A DNA stretch of 33,655 bases from Terfezia claveryi (Eukaryota; Ascomycota; Pezizomycetes; Pezizales; Pezizaceae): positions 1-33,655 of the forward strand of contig WHUX01000389.1 of assembly GCA_015179025.1 (NCBI GenBank), in the 5' to 3' direction. The notes beneath the pieces were generated by a model. The model made no database searches, had not been told where the DNA came from, and saw only the letters and a program-made list of their open reading frames with translations. The number at the start of each line of letters is the position of its first letter. Position 1 is the stretch's first letter. Both the position numbers and the translations under genes were made by a program. Of the stretch, positions 9,701-19,449 are shown one piece after another.

Positions 9701-10763
9701 GGATTTTCTTAAGTTAGCACCTGTGTTTACTAAGTGTTCAATTTTGTACCTGAATATTCCTGTTGAAGAAGATCATGTAGTTTGTATTTCACGACTTTGG
9801 ATGATTGTTAATAGACAATCAGGATTCAAGTTTCTTATTCCTGTCTCAGATAATTTCACAGTAGAACAATGTACTGCTACCTTTGATACTCATGTAGTCC
9901 CGACTATGGGATACCCTTTCTGTATTGTTTTTGACCGCGACACTCTTTTTATGTCAATGCACTTTCAAGATTGGGCTAGGAATAAAGGAATCAAGTTGGA
10001 ACCGTCCACCGCATATCATCCACGTGCAGACGGACAATCGGAAATTGTGAACAAAGAAATTCTACAAGTAGCAAGAGCCTGTAAAATCGAAGGATTTGAT
10101 TGGCTACAGAAACTACCAGAGATACAGTTGAAACTCAACTCTAGGTATAATGCCACTAGACAGAATAGTCCCTTTTCCACACTATTTGGATTTAATGCAT
10201 ATCTTGGCGTATCGATACTTCCATACCCCATTAATGCATATGTACCAGCAAATGAACGTCATGAGGTAACATCTAAAAACCTATATGACACCAAGAAGAC
10301 TCAAGCATCTCAAGTGAACAAACGACTACCCAATACAGCCAAATTTTCAGTCGGACAACAAGTTATGCTTTCCTCAGAAAACATCAACCTATCGAATGTC
10401 TCACCCAAGCTCAAACCGAAATGGCTAGGCCCATTTCCCATTATTTCTAGTAATTGGAAACGTAATAACTATAGCCTAGACCTATCCAGTCAACCTGACC
10501 TCCACCTTATATATAATACTTTTCATATTAGCAAACTCAAACCATACTACAAAAACGATCCCACCCAGTTCCCTTACAGACAATCTCAGGAACCAGGACC
10601 AATTCAAGAGGATCGTTATGAAGTTGAAAAGGTATTAGAATTCAGAACAGCTCCTCGAACTGGAGAAAGACAATATAAGGTCAGATGGCTAGGATACCTT
10701 CCTAAATATGATTCCTGGGTAAACGCCAAGGATATCACTACCGAAATTCTTCAAGACTTCTAG
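6762..10763 (+). CDS. pol: Pol: reverse transcriptase, RNase H, zinc-knuckle insert, integrase, chromodomain
   Basis: Same frame as gag; first ATG at 6864. RT: VDLADGFFN (about 7017) and the YIDD active site (7206-7217). RNase H: KELLAIIDSLKFF (catalytic Glu at 7782), TDHKPL, ADALSR; the first catalytic Asp is Asn at 7659-7661 (CNASD). About 8010-9420 is a long non-enzymatic insert with two CCHC knuckles, at 8604-8645 and 9111-9152, and another Cys/His cluster near 8184. Integrase: HEATAHGG ... CDTC zinc domain (about 9498-9625), D-D-E core with DISMDF, FDRDTLF and ADGQSEIVNKEI, then a GPF/Y module (KWLGPFP). The end is a chromodomain (YEVEKVLEF ... YKVRWLGY ... DSW, about 10615-10740), thought to steer integration to marked chromatin. 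Length is above the family norm because of the insert. Confidence 0.92.
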   Translation, partial: PSGHRFRQQIHDKLVEEEASGRIYRVENDTNAVVMFTIPKRDKPEEARHVNDCRDRNLAVEPDHTPLPDINEAIELVAENPIWTKVDLADGFFNIRNDEESEQYSTFLCHMGYFRSRVMQQGDRNAPATMVRIMHEIFKDMVYKNLIIYIDDIIIFSKTYEEHVELLKKVLQRLQDEKFYLKESKCQFFTPRLEILGHVLTLDGLHIDPKKRTTILTFPTPTRKKDLRGFLGIVNYLSRFIPDLASYASTLSELQGETKKWEWTDTHNAVFEKLKELVNSPHVLKPWNNESTEPKYLVCNASDVGLGSWIGQGPLTYIRPSCFHSRKFNLAQLNYPTFQKELLAIIDSLKFFEAQLRGHKFTILTDHKPLVTFHTQTPASQKLRRWQDYLMEFDTDIQHTAGKENLIADALSRKHKYLDTPTTEDDYISNSIDPPNHTYNRNISTNTLRTFHSPETSTQNNMVSRGAINFKHIDCDFNKCRGRAEELRHHIFCPYFEGIPDEESEYNIMKEEESSDDETLSTIPEEVFSGYDHVPNINKNKPLTVLGLRYRPPSSESTQQNTLASEEAKEIAINLAHSNWQQHKRMHWSFCRDFYCPVHGSSHAINNRMFTVETCAICNHHGHGSLNCDLTASVLKKEKEFLTTRIVHILSANEPQKELAPVQQTPAYPPPPALSREEAIQEIGEWAKRWIANKPTQPTLQPSIQFSNPTEQMTNRQMEQEIMNTPVAPQQPWNAPQQPATTASSSNAIPINTAAVTTRSKKRVAIDEDLPSFIQDTKTSRQRCDFCKFSGHNASTCKEKKLTINNFNTRIEPTLNKLIEEKHISDRFEDDKDYFITHWLDQGTGMKAAYQSCMRVCPIWKNYYDTFVNRKDHRRKDGFLYVKNRQGQWRLVLPSTFNIEGKNYLELVIKDAHEATAHGGIEKTMKYLTDRYDCQSFTEPTKDYIKSCDTCQWTKYSNKAPLGLVTPLHVPSRPWTDISMDFLKLAPVFTKCSILYLNIPVEEDHVVCISRLWMIVNRQSGFKFLIPVSDNFTVEQCTATFDTHVVPTMGYPFCIVFDRDTLFMSMHFQDWARNKGIKLEPSTAYHPRADGQSEIVNKEILQVARACKIEGFDWLQKLPEIQLKLNSRYNATRQNSPFSTLFGFNAYLGVSILPYPINAYVPANERHEVTSKNLYDTKKTQASQVNKRLPNTAKFSVGQQVMLSSENINLSNVSPKLKPKWLGPFPIISSNWKRNNYSLDLSSQPDLHLIYNTFHISKLKPYYKNDPTQFPYRQSQEPGPIQEDRYEVEKVLEFRTAPRTGERQYKVRWLGYLPKYDSWVNAKDITTEILQDF

Positions 10764-10982
10764 ACGACCGGAAGTATGGAAGATACATTCAAGAGACATC
10801 GTAGGACTAATGGAAAACAAGGACCACGAACCAGAGATGAGACCCGAGCTCTCATCCAACAAGAACGAGATAGAATTATGAGTCAAGGAAATACTAAGGA
10901 TATTCACGTTAATGCTAATGTATTAACAATGCATCAAATCTTAGGACATATGGAAACCAATATAGCAGAGCGAAGGAAGTAA
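10764..10982 (+). other. In-frame open tail after the pol stop
   Basis: After TAG 10761-10763 the pol frame stays open for about 72 codons to TAA at 10980-10982, with an ATG at 10776. The peptide is basic and charged (HRRTNGKQGPRTRDETRALIQQ). It ends close to the polypurine tract. Either pol once ran through here and the TAG is another transition, or this is a small separate ORF, or chance. Confidence 0.4.
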
Positions 10983-11003
10983 GGATAGGAAATCCTTCTA
11001 TGT

Positions 11004-11010
11004 GGGGAAG
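11004..11010 (+). other. Polypurine tract of the gypsy element
   Basis: ggggaag lies directly before the TG of the 3' LTR, the normal place for plus-strand DNA priming. Confidence 0.7.
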
Positions 11011-11730
11011 TGTAATGGAGAACATTATTTCATTGCTTATATAATTGATTATATACTTTTGTATTTCCTATATTACTACTATGTTATGTAACTAAGCCTC
11101 TCGGTTGAAGGACTAGCCTTCTACCACCTCCTACTGCTTTATAAGCGTCCATAGCACGCGGAATCTGCCATGGGAAGTTCCATAGCACTTGCCATATGAA
11201 GACACCCTCATTATGGCTGCGTGACCTCTGTTTAAAGCGTGTGACTCATTACTATGGCCACATGACCATCGTTTATGGCGTGTGACTCATTACTATGGCC
11301 ACATGACCATCGTTTATGGCGTGTGACTCATTACTATGGCCACATGACCCCTTTTGTACAATGCACCACCTTCTGGTGTGCCACCCTTTATTGTATTTAT
11401 TTCCTTAGTCATCAGATCTCAGAGGAGTATAAATAGGCCGCTGGATTCCCTCTGGAATCCACAGAAAGACAAGAAGCAACCAAGCAAGCCTTCAGAGCAA
11501 GCAAGCCTATATTCCGATCAGATCAAGATCATATAGCTTAGATAGCAAAAATCATATAAGATAGATTACACCAGTTAATTACTGTTCCCTTCGGGAACGT
11601 CCCACATAGTAATCTCCCTACCCTTCTGAGGTCTTACCTCAGCAGAACCGAAATACACAAACGTCCGTGCCTACGGATATAGATTGTATAAACGGTACCG
11701 AATGAATACTGTCTAGTACCATTCATTACA
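11011..11730 (+). repeat. 3' LTR of the gypsy element
   Basis: Same length as the 5' LTR, keeps the TG...CA ends, the 41-bp repeats (11207-11349), TATA box (11428-11435) and the hairpin (11584-11598). It is followed by the ttcaa target duplication. Confidence 0.96.
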
Positions 11731-11735
11731 TTCAA
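11731..11735. repeat. Right target-site duplication of the gypsy element (ttcaa)
   Basis: Matches 2667-2671. Confidence 0.92.
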
Positions 11736-12324
11736 GTAGTTACTTTAAATGCTTTAGCATTGAGTATGTTAAATTACTAAATACTTTAATTGCAGTTAGC
11801 AGTATTGAACAGGTTTGAATATTAAGTAATTATGTTTTTCAAAAGTTACTCTAAACTCCCCAATACTACATAATGGTATTGACAACATTAGGCTATGTCA
11901 AAATACTAAATACTCTAATCACAGTTAGTAGCTAATGAATAGTTTGAACACTGATTATAATTCGAGGAACACTAATCCACCGGCGTAGATATTCGCAGCC
12001 TAGAATTTGATATTGGAGTGTCGCTGTAGTGTTATAGAACCATTGTGGTATTGTAGAAGTCACCATAGTATCGAAACCTTTGACCGAAATTTTAATTCCA
12101 TAGCTGCCCAGAATATATCGATATCTGTTTTACTGTACTATACTTATATAAGCACGCTCATATGCCCATATTTGGAGTCACGTTTGGGAAGTAGCTCATT
12201 CCAAGACCCTCACTGCGTGCATCAGAACCCTTGGCAGAAGGGTCTTGGTATGAGACTAGAGTTCCGGTTGGTAATTTGGGCCTTAAAGCTTTAATCGGGG
12301 CCCCGTTATGATTTTAGGTCGATT

Positions 12325-12362
<38 letters not shown>

Positions 12363-13080
12363 AAAGAGCAATCTTACTGAGATTTGGCGGTGAATTAGCA
12401 TAAGGGACAACCAGAAATCCTGACTATTTGGTATACTAAGTGTGGATTTTTATGTCAATCTCGCTAGCACCTTTCCGCTGCCTAACAAGATATTCTAACA
12501 TATCTTTTATTACGTATAACTGTTTCCATTCATATAAGTAGTCACAAATCCATACCTCAACAAATAGGCCCTCACCACATGGGTCTTCAATACATAGGTC
12601 TGCACATATATTATAACATGAGCGAGTGCACATGAGCGGGTAAAAATGTGACTAATCCCTCAAAGTATTTCCTACACCCTCCCTTTCTCGGTTAGCAACA
12701 CCTACCTAGTTTGCCTTGTTGTAAGGATACTCATTATTGGGCTGAGTTTGTAAGAATATCGGCTAGATTATCTTTGCCTGGAATTTCTTAATTTCCAAAT
12801 TGTCCACTTTCACTTGTTGGCGTAGATATGCTCAATGTGTCTAGTATCAGGAGGTGTGTGCTAAGTTGAATGCGCCTTCACTTTCAGTTCGTAGGATTGG
12901 TTTTAGTGGAACGCATATCAGCAAGGAATTGCTGGCCCTAGGCAGCATTGCAGGCTGCTATGTATATATTCAGCCTTGATAATAGATAGTGAGACTGTAT
13001 CTTGCCACCAGCTATACCATCCTATTGTTGCGTGAGCATATGTTATAAGGTCTAGATTGGCAGGATTTTTTAGAATTAGG
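11736..13080. other. Non-coding stretch with a 29-base A run
   Basis: No convincing gene. It contains the direct repeat at 11771-11949 and a run of 29 A at 12332-12360. The A run may be the tail of a plus-strand retroposon, but I could not find a matching target duplication upstream, so I do not call one. Short ORFs (12007-12294, 12436-12633) look random. Confidence 0.5.
11771..11949. repeat. Imperfect 50-bp direct repeat
   Basis: 11771-11820 and 11900-11949 share the order actaaatact-taat--cagttag-ag---tgaa-ag-tttgaa. Old, diverged duplication in AT-rich sequence. Confidence 0.5.
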
Positions 13081-14036
13081 CCAGTAGTCATGGTTGTTAC
13101 CAGGTGTTAAAGTTTTGTTCTGGCTGCCTGTAGATTACCGATGGGTTGGCTATTCGCCCGCCTAATAAATTAACCTCTCAGGTCTCGTTATCTTAGCTAT
13201 GAACAATAGTAGTCTGGTTGGGAATAATGAACAATAGCCCTCCTACCAGTGCTTGATAAGGTTTAGATCCGTAATTTCCCCTTCCTTATCTTCTTGAATG
13301 TAGCTGGATGTAAACGTAGAGGTTTTTTAGGTTGAGGTTGGTCTTATAGAAAGTGTGCTTTTGTTATGGATTCTATTAGGGGTTTTTTTTTTAATTTAAT
13401 AATTTATTACCTGTATTCAAGTTAATTCAACTGTTACGGGTTCGGTAGTCAGGACGGTGCTTGACCCCTGAAGGAATTCTGAATTAGAATATTTGGATAC
13501 CACCTCCACTCCTTTAACCCTTGACCCGCAACGCCTCCTACGCCTTCTCGCAACATTCCCTGATTTGCCTTCGCCTCCTCCTAAGTTCATCCCCCAATCA
13601 TGCACACTCTAGTAGATGAGCCACATTCTGGGTCTCTCCGTATATACAGAACGGATTTCCATGCCCCCACCTCCCACCCAAATCCTTTACGTCAATGCCC
13701 TCTGCGGACCTCGATTTACTTGATACTTGTAGGTACCAATTTAGCACTACGGGATAAGAAGAAACAGCCGTAGGCCAAGATCAACTCTGGCAAAATGTAC
13801 TTGTTATATTCGTAGCAACAAATCCTTTTCTTTTTAATGCGTGAACTGTCTGCTATGAGCCTGAGAACTTAATAATACTGGCATTATAGCATTTCATATA
13901 TCCTGCAGCCAAAAATGCTTTCAGGAAAATTTACTGGCGCCGCTACAACTTAGCTTTAGATACGAACTTGATCCAAGATGCAGTCTCTTGCCATAACTTG
14001 AATCCGAGTACTAAATTATTTTTCTTAAATGAATTA

Positions 14037-14283
14037 CAGCGTCTGGTGCAACCGGACCGGACAAAGGCAGTGCAACCGGACAGCTAACCTGAGTTTCCGG
14101 GTTACAGAGAATCTTCAGGCTGCATCTACTGTTAAATACATTTACACCTTGTGCTCACTGTAAGATAAGTGTACGGAGTACATGTCTAGAATATACTATC
14201 CGTTCCTTTCTTCATTTCTTCTACGTAACTATTACCTTTCTGACCACCAACTCCCCACCCAGGTTAGCTGTCCGGTTGCACTT
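14037..14283. mobile_element. 247-bp TIR element (MITE-like) with TA target duplication
   Basis: Present only in copy A; copy B reads gaattagcttt straight through (near 25139). The ends carry gtgcaaccggacagctaacc at 14070-14091 and its exact reverse complement at 14260-14281 (22 bp), plus an extra outer copy of the motif at the left end. TA flanks both sides (14035-14036, 14284-14285). No coding capacity. TA duplication points to the Tc1/mariner superfamily, mobilised in trans. Confidence 0.82.
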
Positions 14284-14379
14284 TAGCTTTGATTTTCTTC
14301 ACTAAGGCCTAGGTAAGAGCAGACCTATCAGTACTTACAGTATTAATGAATGAAAAGTACCAATCAAGTCACTTTTGTG

Positions 14380-16828
14380 TCACTTATAAGAAATGCGACG
14401 GGAATACAGCTGCACATCAGTAGATAAATTCAGGTGATAATATTCTATACTATAGGAATATGTACTTGCAAAGGTTCGTTCATAAGGAGTAGGAAAAAAA
14501 TTAGATACATCAGTATAGGAATACTCAGGATCCGAGTCCTCACTTTGACCGGCATTACTGGTACCTTTACCTGCAGCTAGAATGTCGACGCTCGTAGTAT
14601 CTCCCAAAACGAGGAGCCAGCACAATTTTACTTAGTTAGCATTGATATCAACACTATTTCCTCGATCAGCAGGCGCACAACATTCTCATCTCCATTTCTA
14701 GCTGCCCATGAGAGGGTGTCCGCCATCAGTGTCCACAGCATTGATATCAACATCATTTCACTTGATCAGCAGCTGTACAACATCCTCATACCCCTGCTGA
14801 GCCACCCAAGAGAGCATCCGGTCACCATTGTCTTTCTGCTCTATATTCCACCCCATCTTACAGAGATACGACAAATTTTCAGTCAATCCAAAGTATGCTG
14901 CTACATATACATAAGGCCCTAAAAATCTCTGAATTTTTGAAGCCTCCAATACAAGGATTGTATAGAACAGGGTGGGCAGTTGCTCTCATAGTTCAGTATC
15001 CTATTTACAAACTTTGTCAGGCCATCATTGTATTGATGCTTAAGATAGGTCCCCCAATACCGTGATGCATAGCTTAAGAATGTATATTCCTTCAGCTTTG
15101 TATGTATACCATAATTATCCGTATAATGCTGTCTCAGATCTCCAAAGTTAAGGTAAGTCAAATAACTTTCGGCAATAGAACTGTACCTATTTGGGAATTC
15201 TGTCGCGGCATATTTGTGGAAGTACTCTTCATGTGTGTAGTGCACGAAGCGTACCGTTAATGTCTCTTCATCCACAATAACCAACCCAAGATAGCAGTCA
15301 AGCAGGGCTTTCCGTGAAGGAATATTTTCTGTATCTAATTCTGTATCGCCCTTCTGAATAGTTAATGGATGTTGAAGTTCCGCAAGCTTTAGTGGTTGGT
15401 AGAGTCCCGCAAGCTTTAGTGGTTGGTAGGCAAAATGAAGCCACATGAGTACTCACATGCCCAACTCAGCCTGGTTCTTGCTAAGGTATTTCCGGATTCT
15501 AGTAATTTTTTTTTTTTTTTTTTTTAAGTCTCTACGTCTATGGAGCCTAAGGCTATCATGCGACCCCATTCCCCCACCTATGAATGCTCGGTACACCCAC
15601 TGAACAACGGGCTGCTTAATTGCCCAGCCTTCCAAACCAATGAGATCAATTCCCAAAATAACCCCTTTTTTCCCCGCCACGCCCCTTCCAGCCCTTCCCA
15701 AAATATAAGAAAGCTCTTCCGCCACGCCCCTACCGGCGCTTCCCTATTCTATCATGAATCCCCCCCCCCCTCTCTTCAGGCTAGATCCAAGTTTGAGAAG
15801 AACGTCTCAAAGTCCACTGTATATTTCTAACCCCCATTCTTCACTCTCTTCAGCCACCTCTTCCTCTCATCCATCTCTTCCCAGGTTCCCCCCTTCTTCC
15901 TATTTCTTCCCCATGCGAGCAGGCCAGAGCTACGTGTTTACATGTCTCTGCATGTCTCCCACACCTCCAGCCGGATTCTAGTAATGACACCCTTAAAGAA
16001 TCATAAAGATCAGTTGGTAGTGTTTCTAGCGCTTTCCATCGTTTAGTCTTTGTAGTCATCCCTAGGACCATTTTGATGTACAAGGCAGGAAGAAGAAACC
16101 TGGAAAGATAATTAGTACATGAGCTGAATAACTGTGAACTCTATATCTCACTTTCTCTGAGATTTCCCAATGATTACATTTATGGTGTCCTTTTGCAATG
16201 CCTCTTCCATTGCATCTGAATCCAAATCTTCCCTGATTTGCTGTCATAGGAATGCTTCCATATCTTGCTGAGTGGTGTTAATGTCAATTTTATATTGCTG
16301 CATGGCTTCGAGGCTGTTCATCACTTTATTTTCAATATGATTCCGCCCAGTAATGAAAAACCGAGTATTATTATAATTAGTATCCAACTCATCCAGCACA
16401 TCGAGAAGCTGCTGCTGAACCTTTGGTTCTAGTTCATCAACAGTATCTATACAGATAAATACACACTTGAACTGCTGTAACCGTATCCTGAGAGCTAAAA
16501 TATCTTCCGTCATAACTTTCCTGCCCTGACACTTAATGTTTACAAGCCTTTCAAGCAATTCCTTTGGTATTGTTTCTTGCGCAGTAGTTAGAAGTTGGTA
16601 CAGAAAGCTCCTAAGGACATGCACTAGAATCTGGTTATTTTGGTCCTTGTAATCGGCATACAAACAAGCAATTCCTATACTAGAATATTCGTGGATTTGA
16701 GAATAAAGCTCATCGATCACAACAGAGCTATATAATAAGTTAGCAGATCTCTTGAGTGGCTCCAATGGGGTGGGCATTGTCAATAGTTCGAGTATTCTGT
16801 CATCTTGAAAAGTCAGCCTAACCCTATA
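14380..16828 (-). pseudogene. NACHT-ankyrin (STAND/NLR-type) gene, copy A, broken
   Basis: Read on the minus strand: the remainder of a NACHT domain (16244-16828; VVIDELYSQIHEY, Walker B CIDTVDELEP, ITGRNHIENK), a helical winged-helix/linker part (14919-15446; RFVHYTHEEYFHKYA, CPPCSIQSLYWRLQKF), and decayed ankyrin repeats with an acidic C-terminal tail (14380-14949; SEDSDPEYSYTDVS). Compared with copy B it lacks about 198 bp holding the Walker A motif and most of the first intron (junction near 16746). It is also split by a poly(A) retroposon (15507-15970) and has stops in the ankyrin part. STAND proteins of this kind are nucleotide-switched signalling proteins linked to fungal non-self recognition; this copy cannot work. 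N-terminal exon remains lie at 17582-18430 and 22886-23237. Confidence 0.88.
15507..15970 (-). mobile_element. Poly(A) retroposon (SINE-like or processed copy), antisense, inside the NLR pseudogene
   Basis: A T run at its left edge (about 15506-15525) is the poly(A) tail of a minus-strand insertion. ccggattctagtaat occurs on both sides (15492-15506, 15971-15985) and once in copy B (near 26713), so this is a 14-15 bp target duplication with a known empty site. The 464-bp body is pyrimidine-rich on the plus strand and contains two copies of a ccgccacgcccct motif (near 15676 and 15720). I see no clear box A/box B and no recognisable protein. It is either a SINE, a processed transcript copy, or a very short LINE end of another family. 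Confidence 0.8.
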
Positions 16829-17581
16829 CAGATGAACCTCATTAAAAGCATATCGCCGGGGCCAGGTGGGATATGCTTGTAACCAATATATTCTTATATT
16901 AAGGGAAAATAAGTACATATGGAAGGAAGGTAGCGCGGGCTTAAGAAGAGGTATAGAATGAGACTATTGGTACTAGATAGGCATGGAAATAATAGGAGAC
17001 CAAGAGGAGGAGGTTACGGATGCAGAATGGCCCAGGAAATCAGTGATCGTGCGCTGACCATGCCTCCTGCCACTGATATAATGCGGAGTCTAATTCATCG
17101 TATATCCCAGTTGTAATCCGCTTCGATTGAGAATGAAGCTTTTGCGTAAATGCCTTCTTAAGATTTTCCTATTCGAACCAGCATTTTATATGTTACCATG
17201 TTGAGTTAGGGTTTTGTTCCGCATATGTTCCAATTGTTTGCCGCTCCGCCTCCGACCATGCTTGTCACTATCTTTGTGCAGATTCCATGTAAATTCTGTT
17301 GGAGATCAGTAGTATGGAGATGTATACTTGGTGATCTTTGAGGGTATTCGCTTGTCTGTTCAACCTATAGGTATGCGAGCTCTGTTGTGGGTTATTTCTC
17401 ATCTATAACATACCTAATTGAGTAACGCGTATCTCTGGTTACAAGCATATGTATAGTGACTAAGCCAAAAAAATAAATAATCAAAATATGCTTACTAAGT
17501 ATTTACTATGTGAGACCACTAGAGGTATACTTGTAACCAATATATGCTTATATTAGGTATGCTTGTAATGAGGTTCATCTG
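16829..17581. mobile_element. 753-bp TIR DNA element, probably non-autonomous Tc1/mariner-like
   Basis: Terminal inverted repeats: cagatgaacctcatta at the left end and its reverse complement (taatgaggttcatctg) at the right end, extending imperfectly to about 27 bp. TATA flanks both sides (16825-16828, 17582-17585), while copy B has a single TATA at the corresponding place near 27773, so the duplication is TA or TATA. A subterminal motif (ttgtaaccaatatat) occurs near both ends and again near 17440. No transposase is readable. The left end supplies the first 30 or so codons of the open frame that continues into the NACHT remnant (16244-16918). Confidence 0.82.
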
Positions 17582-17693
17582 TATAAGTAAGAGGGATTTT
17601 AAAGGTACCCTGGGTATTATTACGGATTACTTCAGTCACTCTGAGTAGCTGTAGTTGATATGTCTGTTCATACAGTCTCAATAGCATTCCGTA

Positions 17694-18025
17694 GAACAAA
17701 AGCTGGTTATGGGTCCAGAAGAACGGAATGGAACCGACACGCCCTCTCAGCCTACACATGGACACGCACGAACAGAGGCCCACAGAAGAGCTGGCTACAT
17801 CACATCGGCAAAGCAGCTTCAGCAGAGTGCGCGTGCGGACACCCCACTGAGACCGGAGAGCACATTGTCTTCGCCTGTCCACGTTTCAACCGATACCGGA
17901 GAGCCCTGTTGGGGGCAAGGAACAGCTGGGAAGAGCTCGACAAAGTGGAATGGAGAAAAGAAGGGGAAGTCAGTTATGAGGCCACGGAGGCCTTCTTTGG
18001 GTGCTTATACAAAGAGCTCAGCTAG
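17694..18025 (+). pseudogene. C-terminal end of LINE ORF2 (post-RNase H cysteine-rich domain)
   Basis: About 110 codons open to TAG 18023-18025. They read closely like the end of the antisense LINE protein at 19450-20217: EWNRHALSAYTW, NRGPQKSWLH, then the Cys/His motif CACGHPTETGEHIVFACPRF and EATEAFFGCLYKEL. Such a C-x-C...H...C motif is typical after the RNase H domain in fungal Tad-like LINEs. Cut off at the 5' end by incomplete reverse transcription. Confidence 0.85.
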
Positions 18026-18278
18026 GAGCAGTTCAAAATCCAGTTCCGTTATCATTTACGAATCTCCTTCTCCCGAGTCCTGTTTAGTCCCTTTATAGTT
18101 TTCATACTAGTTCATTTCTTCCATCATAGTTCATCAGATATATTTGTATTTATCTTGCGCGGGTCTGGCCGATTAACTGGTCTTACCCTTGAATCCACCG
18201 GGTTTCCGCGTGGCTCCTCATAGCCCCCCCATCGGGGCTGCATAGGAGTACTAAGTATTTAAAAAAAAAAAAAAAAAA
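17694..18278 (+). mobile_element. 5'-truncated LINE (Tad1/I-like), 585 bp
   Basis: Ends in 18 A (18261-18278) and is flanked by tagcattccgta at 17682-17693 and 18279-18290, a 12-bp target duplication; copy B has the single empty site near 27889. It carries only the end of ORF2 and the 3' UTR. The last 100 bases match the other LINEs in the window and fold into a GC-rich hairpin at 18214-18248. Confidence 0.93.
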
Positions 18279-19449
18279 TAGCATTCCGTATTCTCATATA
18301 GCCCCATTTAGAAATTATCTGGGACGCATAAAAACTAGGTGCGGCTGGGAAGTAATGGGCCAGGTTAAAAAGCACGTAATGAAAGTACTTATCCACCTAC
18401 TGTTCAACTTGGCCAAAGGTTTTAGTTCTGACGTTATAGAGCTAGCGGAGAGAGCACGAGCCCACTTGGTAGATCTCAACAACCAGAGCAGTTACAGACA
18501 AAAGGACGGCACCACGAGAAAGCCCTCGCCGCCCACAACAGGAATATCTACTCGAACCTCGGGGGAACAACTATCGCGACCCTTTCCCCCTCGATTGAAG
18601 CTTTTTCCCCTCTTCCTCGTTCTTCTCCTCCTCGCTCTCACCCAAATCGTCCCCTCAACCAGCAACCACGCGCTGCCCAATACGGTGAAATTTAACCCCC
18701 ACACCTGGCTCTCAGCCAATCAGTCACCGGGATCTCCGATCACATCACACTTACCCTCACGGGCATTAGTCCACGATTCCGCGGGAGCACCCATACCAAG
18801 TCGGCATCACCAATCAGGGAATTTGTAACTCCCACACACTACCAAAAATGCCTCAGAGAAAGAGGAAAGATAGCCCGGGCAAGGTCGACAAGCGTAACCC
18901 GCCACTGAAAACCCGACTGCCAGTCACCGGACACCCTACCACAGCCACCACCGAAGCATCACACCAGTCATCCACAGCCACCCACCCCGTCCAGCTACCA
19001 CCCCCAACCGTGGCGGTCCACGACGACTACGAAAGCGACAATGTGTCGGACCACTGCCCCGTCCAGCCACCACCCCCGCAAGCCACCGTGGCTGACCACG
19101 ACTCCGACGATGAGGAGTATAAATTTTTTTTTTTTTTTTTTTTCAAAAACTCAGTACTCCTATGCAGCCCCGTAGGGGGGCTATGAGGAGCCACGCGGAA
19201 GCCCGGTGGATTCAAGGGTAAGGCAAGTTAATCTGCCAGACCCGCGCAAACTAAATACAATAATCAGAAACAAAGGAGAGGTTGCCCCGTGCTGTCACTA
19301 ACGGACTTAGCCGATGACTCGAGAGCCTGACTGAGCTCACCTCCTGAACCGGCTGTAAAACTATGACTGTAAATAACTAAAATCAGAACTGTAGACAAAG
19401 GGGACTCGTAATAATCGTGAAAATGTGACTGTGATAGAATGACTGTGTA

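Larger units (their letters stand above)
2672..11730 (+). mobile_element. Full-length Ty3/gypsy chromovirus LTR retrotransposon (9,059 bp)
   Basis: Two 720-bp direct LTRs (2672-3391 and 11011-11730) enclose gag, protease, RT, RNase H, integrase and a C-terminal chromodomain, in that order, which defines the chromovirus branch of Ty3/gypsy. The insertion is bounded by the same 5 bases, ttcaa, at 2667-2671 and 11731-11735. The LTRs differ at nine sites that I could count by eye, all transitions, so the insertion is fairly young. Coding runs in one frame from 4224 to 10763 with stops at 6087-6089 (TAG) and 6759-6761 (TGA). The element is therefore complete in structure but probably not autonomous now. 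The bases after the 5' LTR do not start with TGG, so I see no ordinary tRNA primer site. Confidence 0.96.

Noticed and set aside
12332..12360. Poly(A) run as proof of a retroposon
   Set aside because: No target duplication or recognisable body was found upstream.
15453..15981. Frames of 75-96 codons
   Set aside because: They lie in the poly(A) retroposon and its T run, are low complexity, and cross the insertion borders.
18355..18828. 157-codon frame starting in the NLR flank
   Set aside because: It crosses the insertion border of the nest and the 5' UTR of the ORF1-only LINE; no domain seen.
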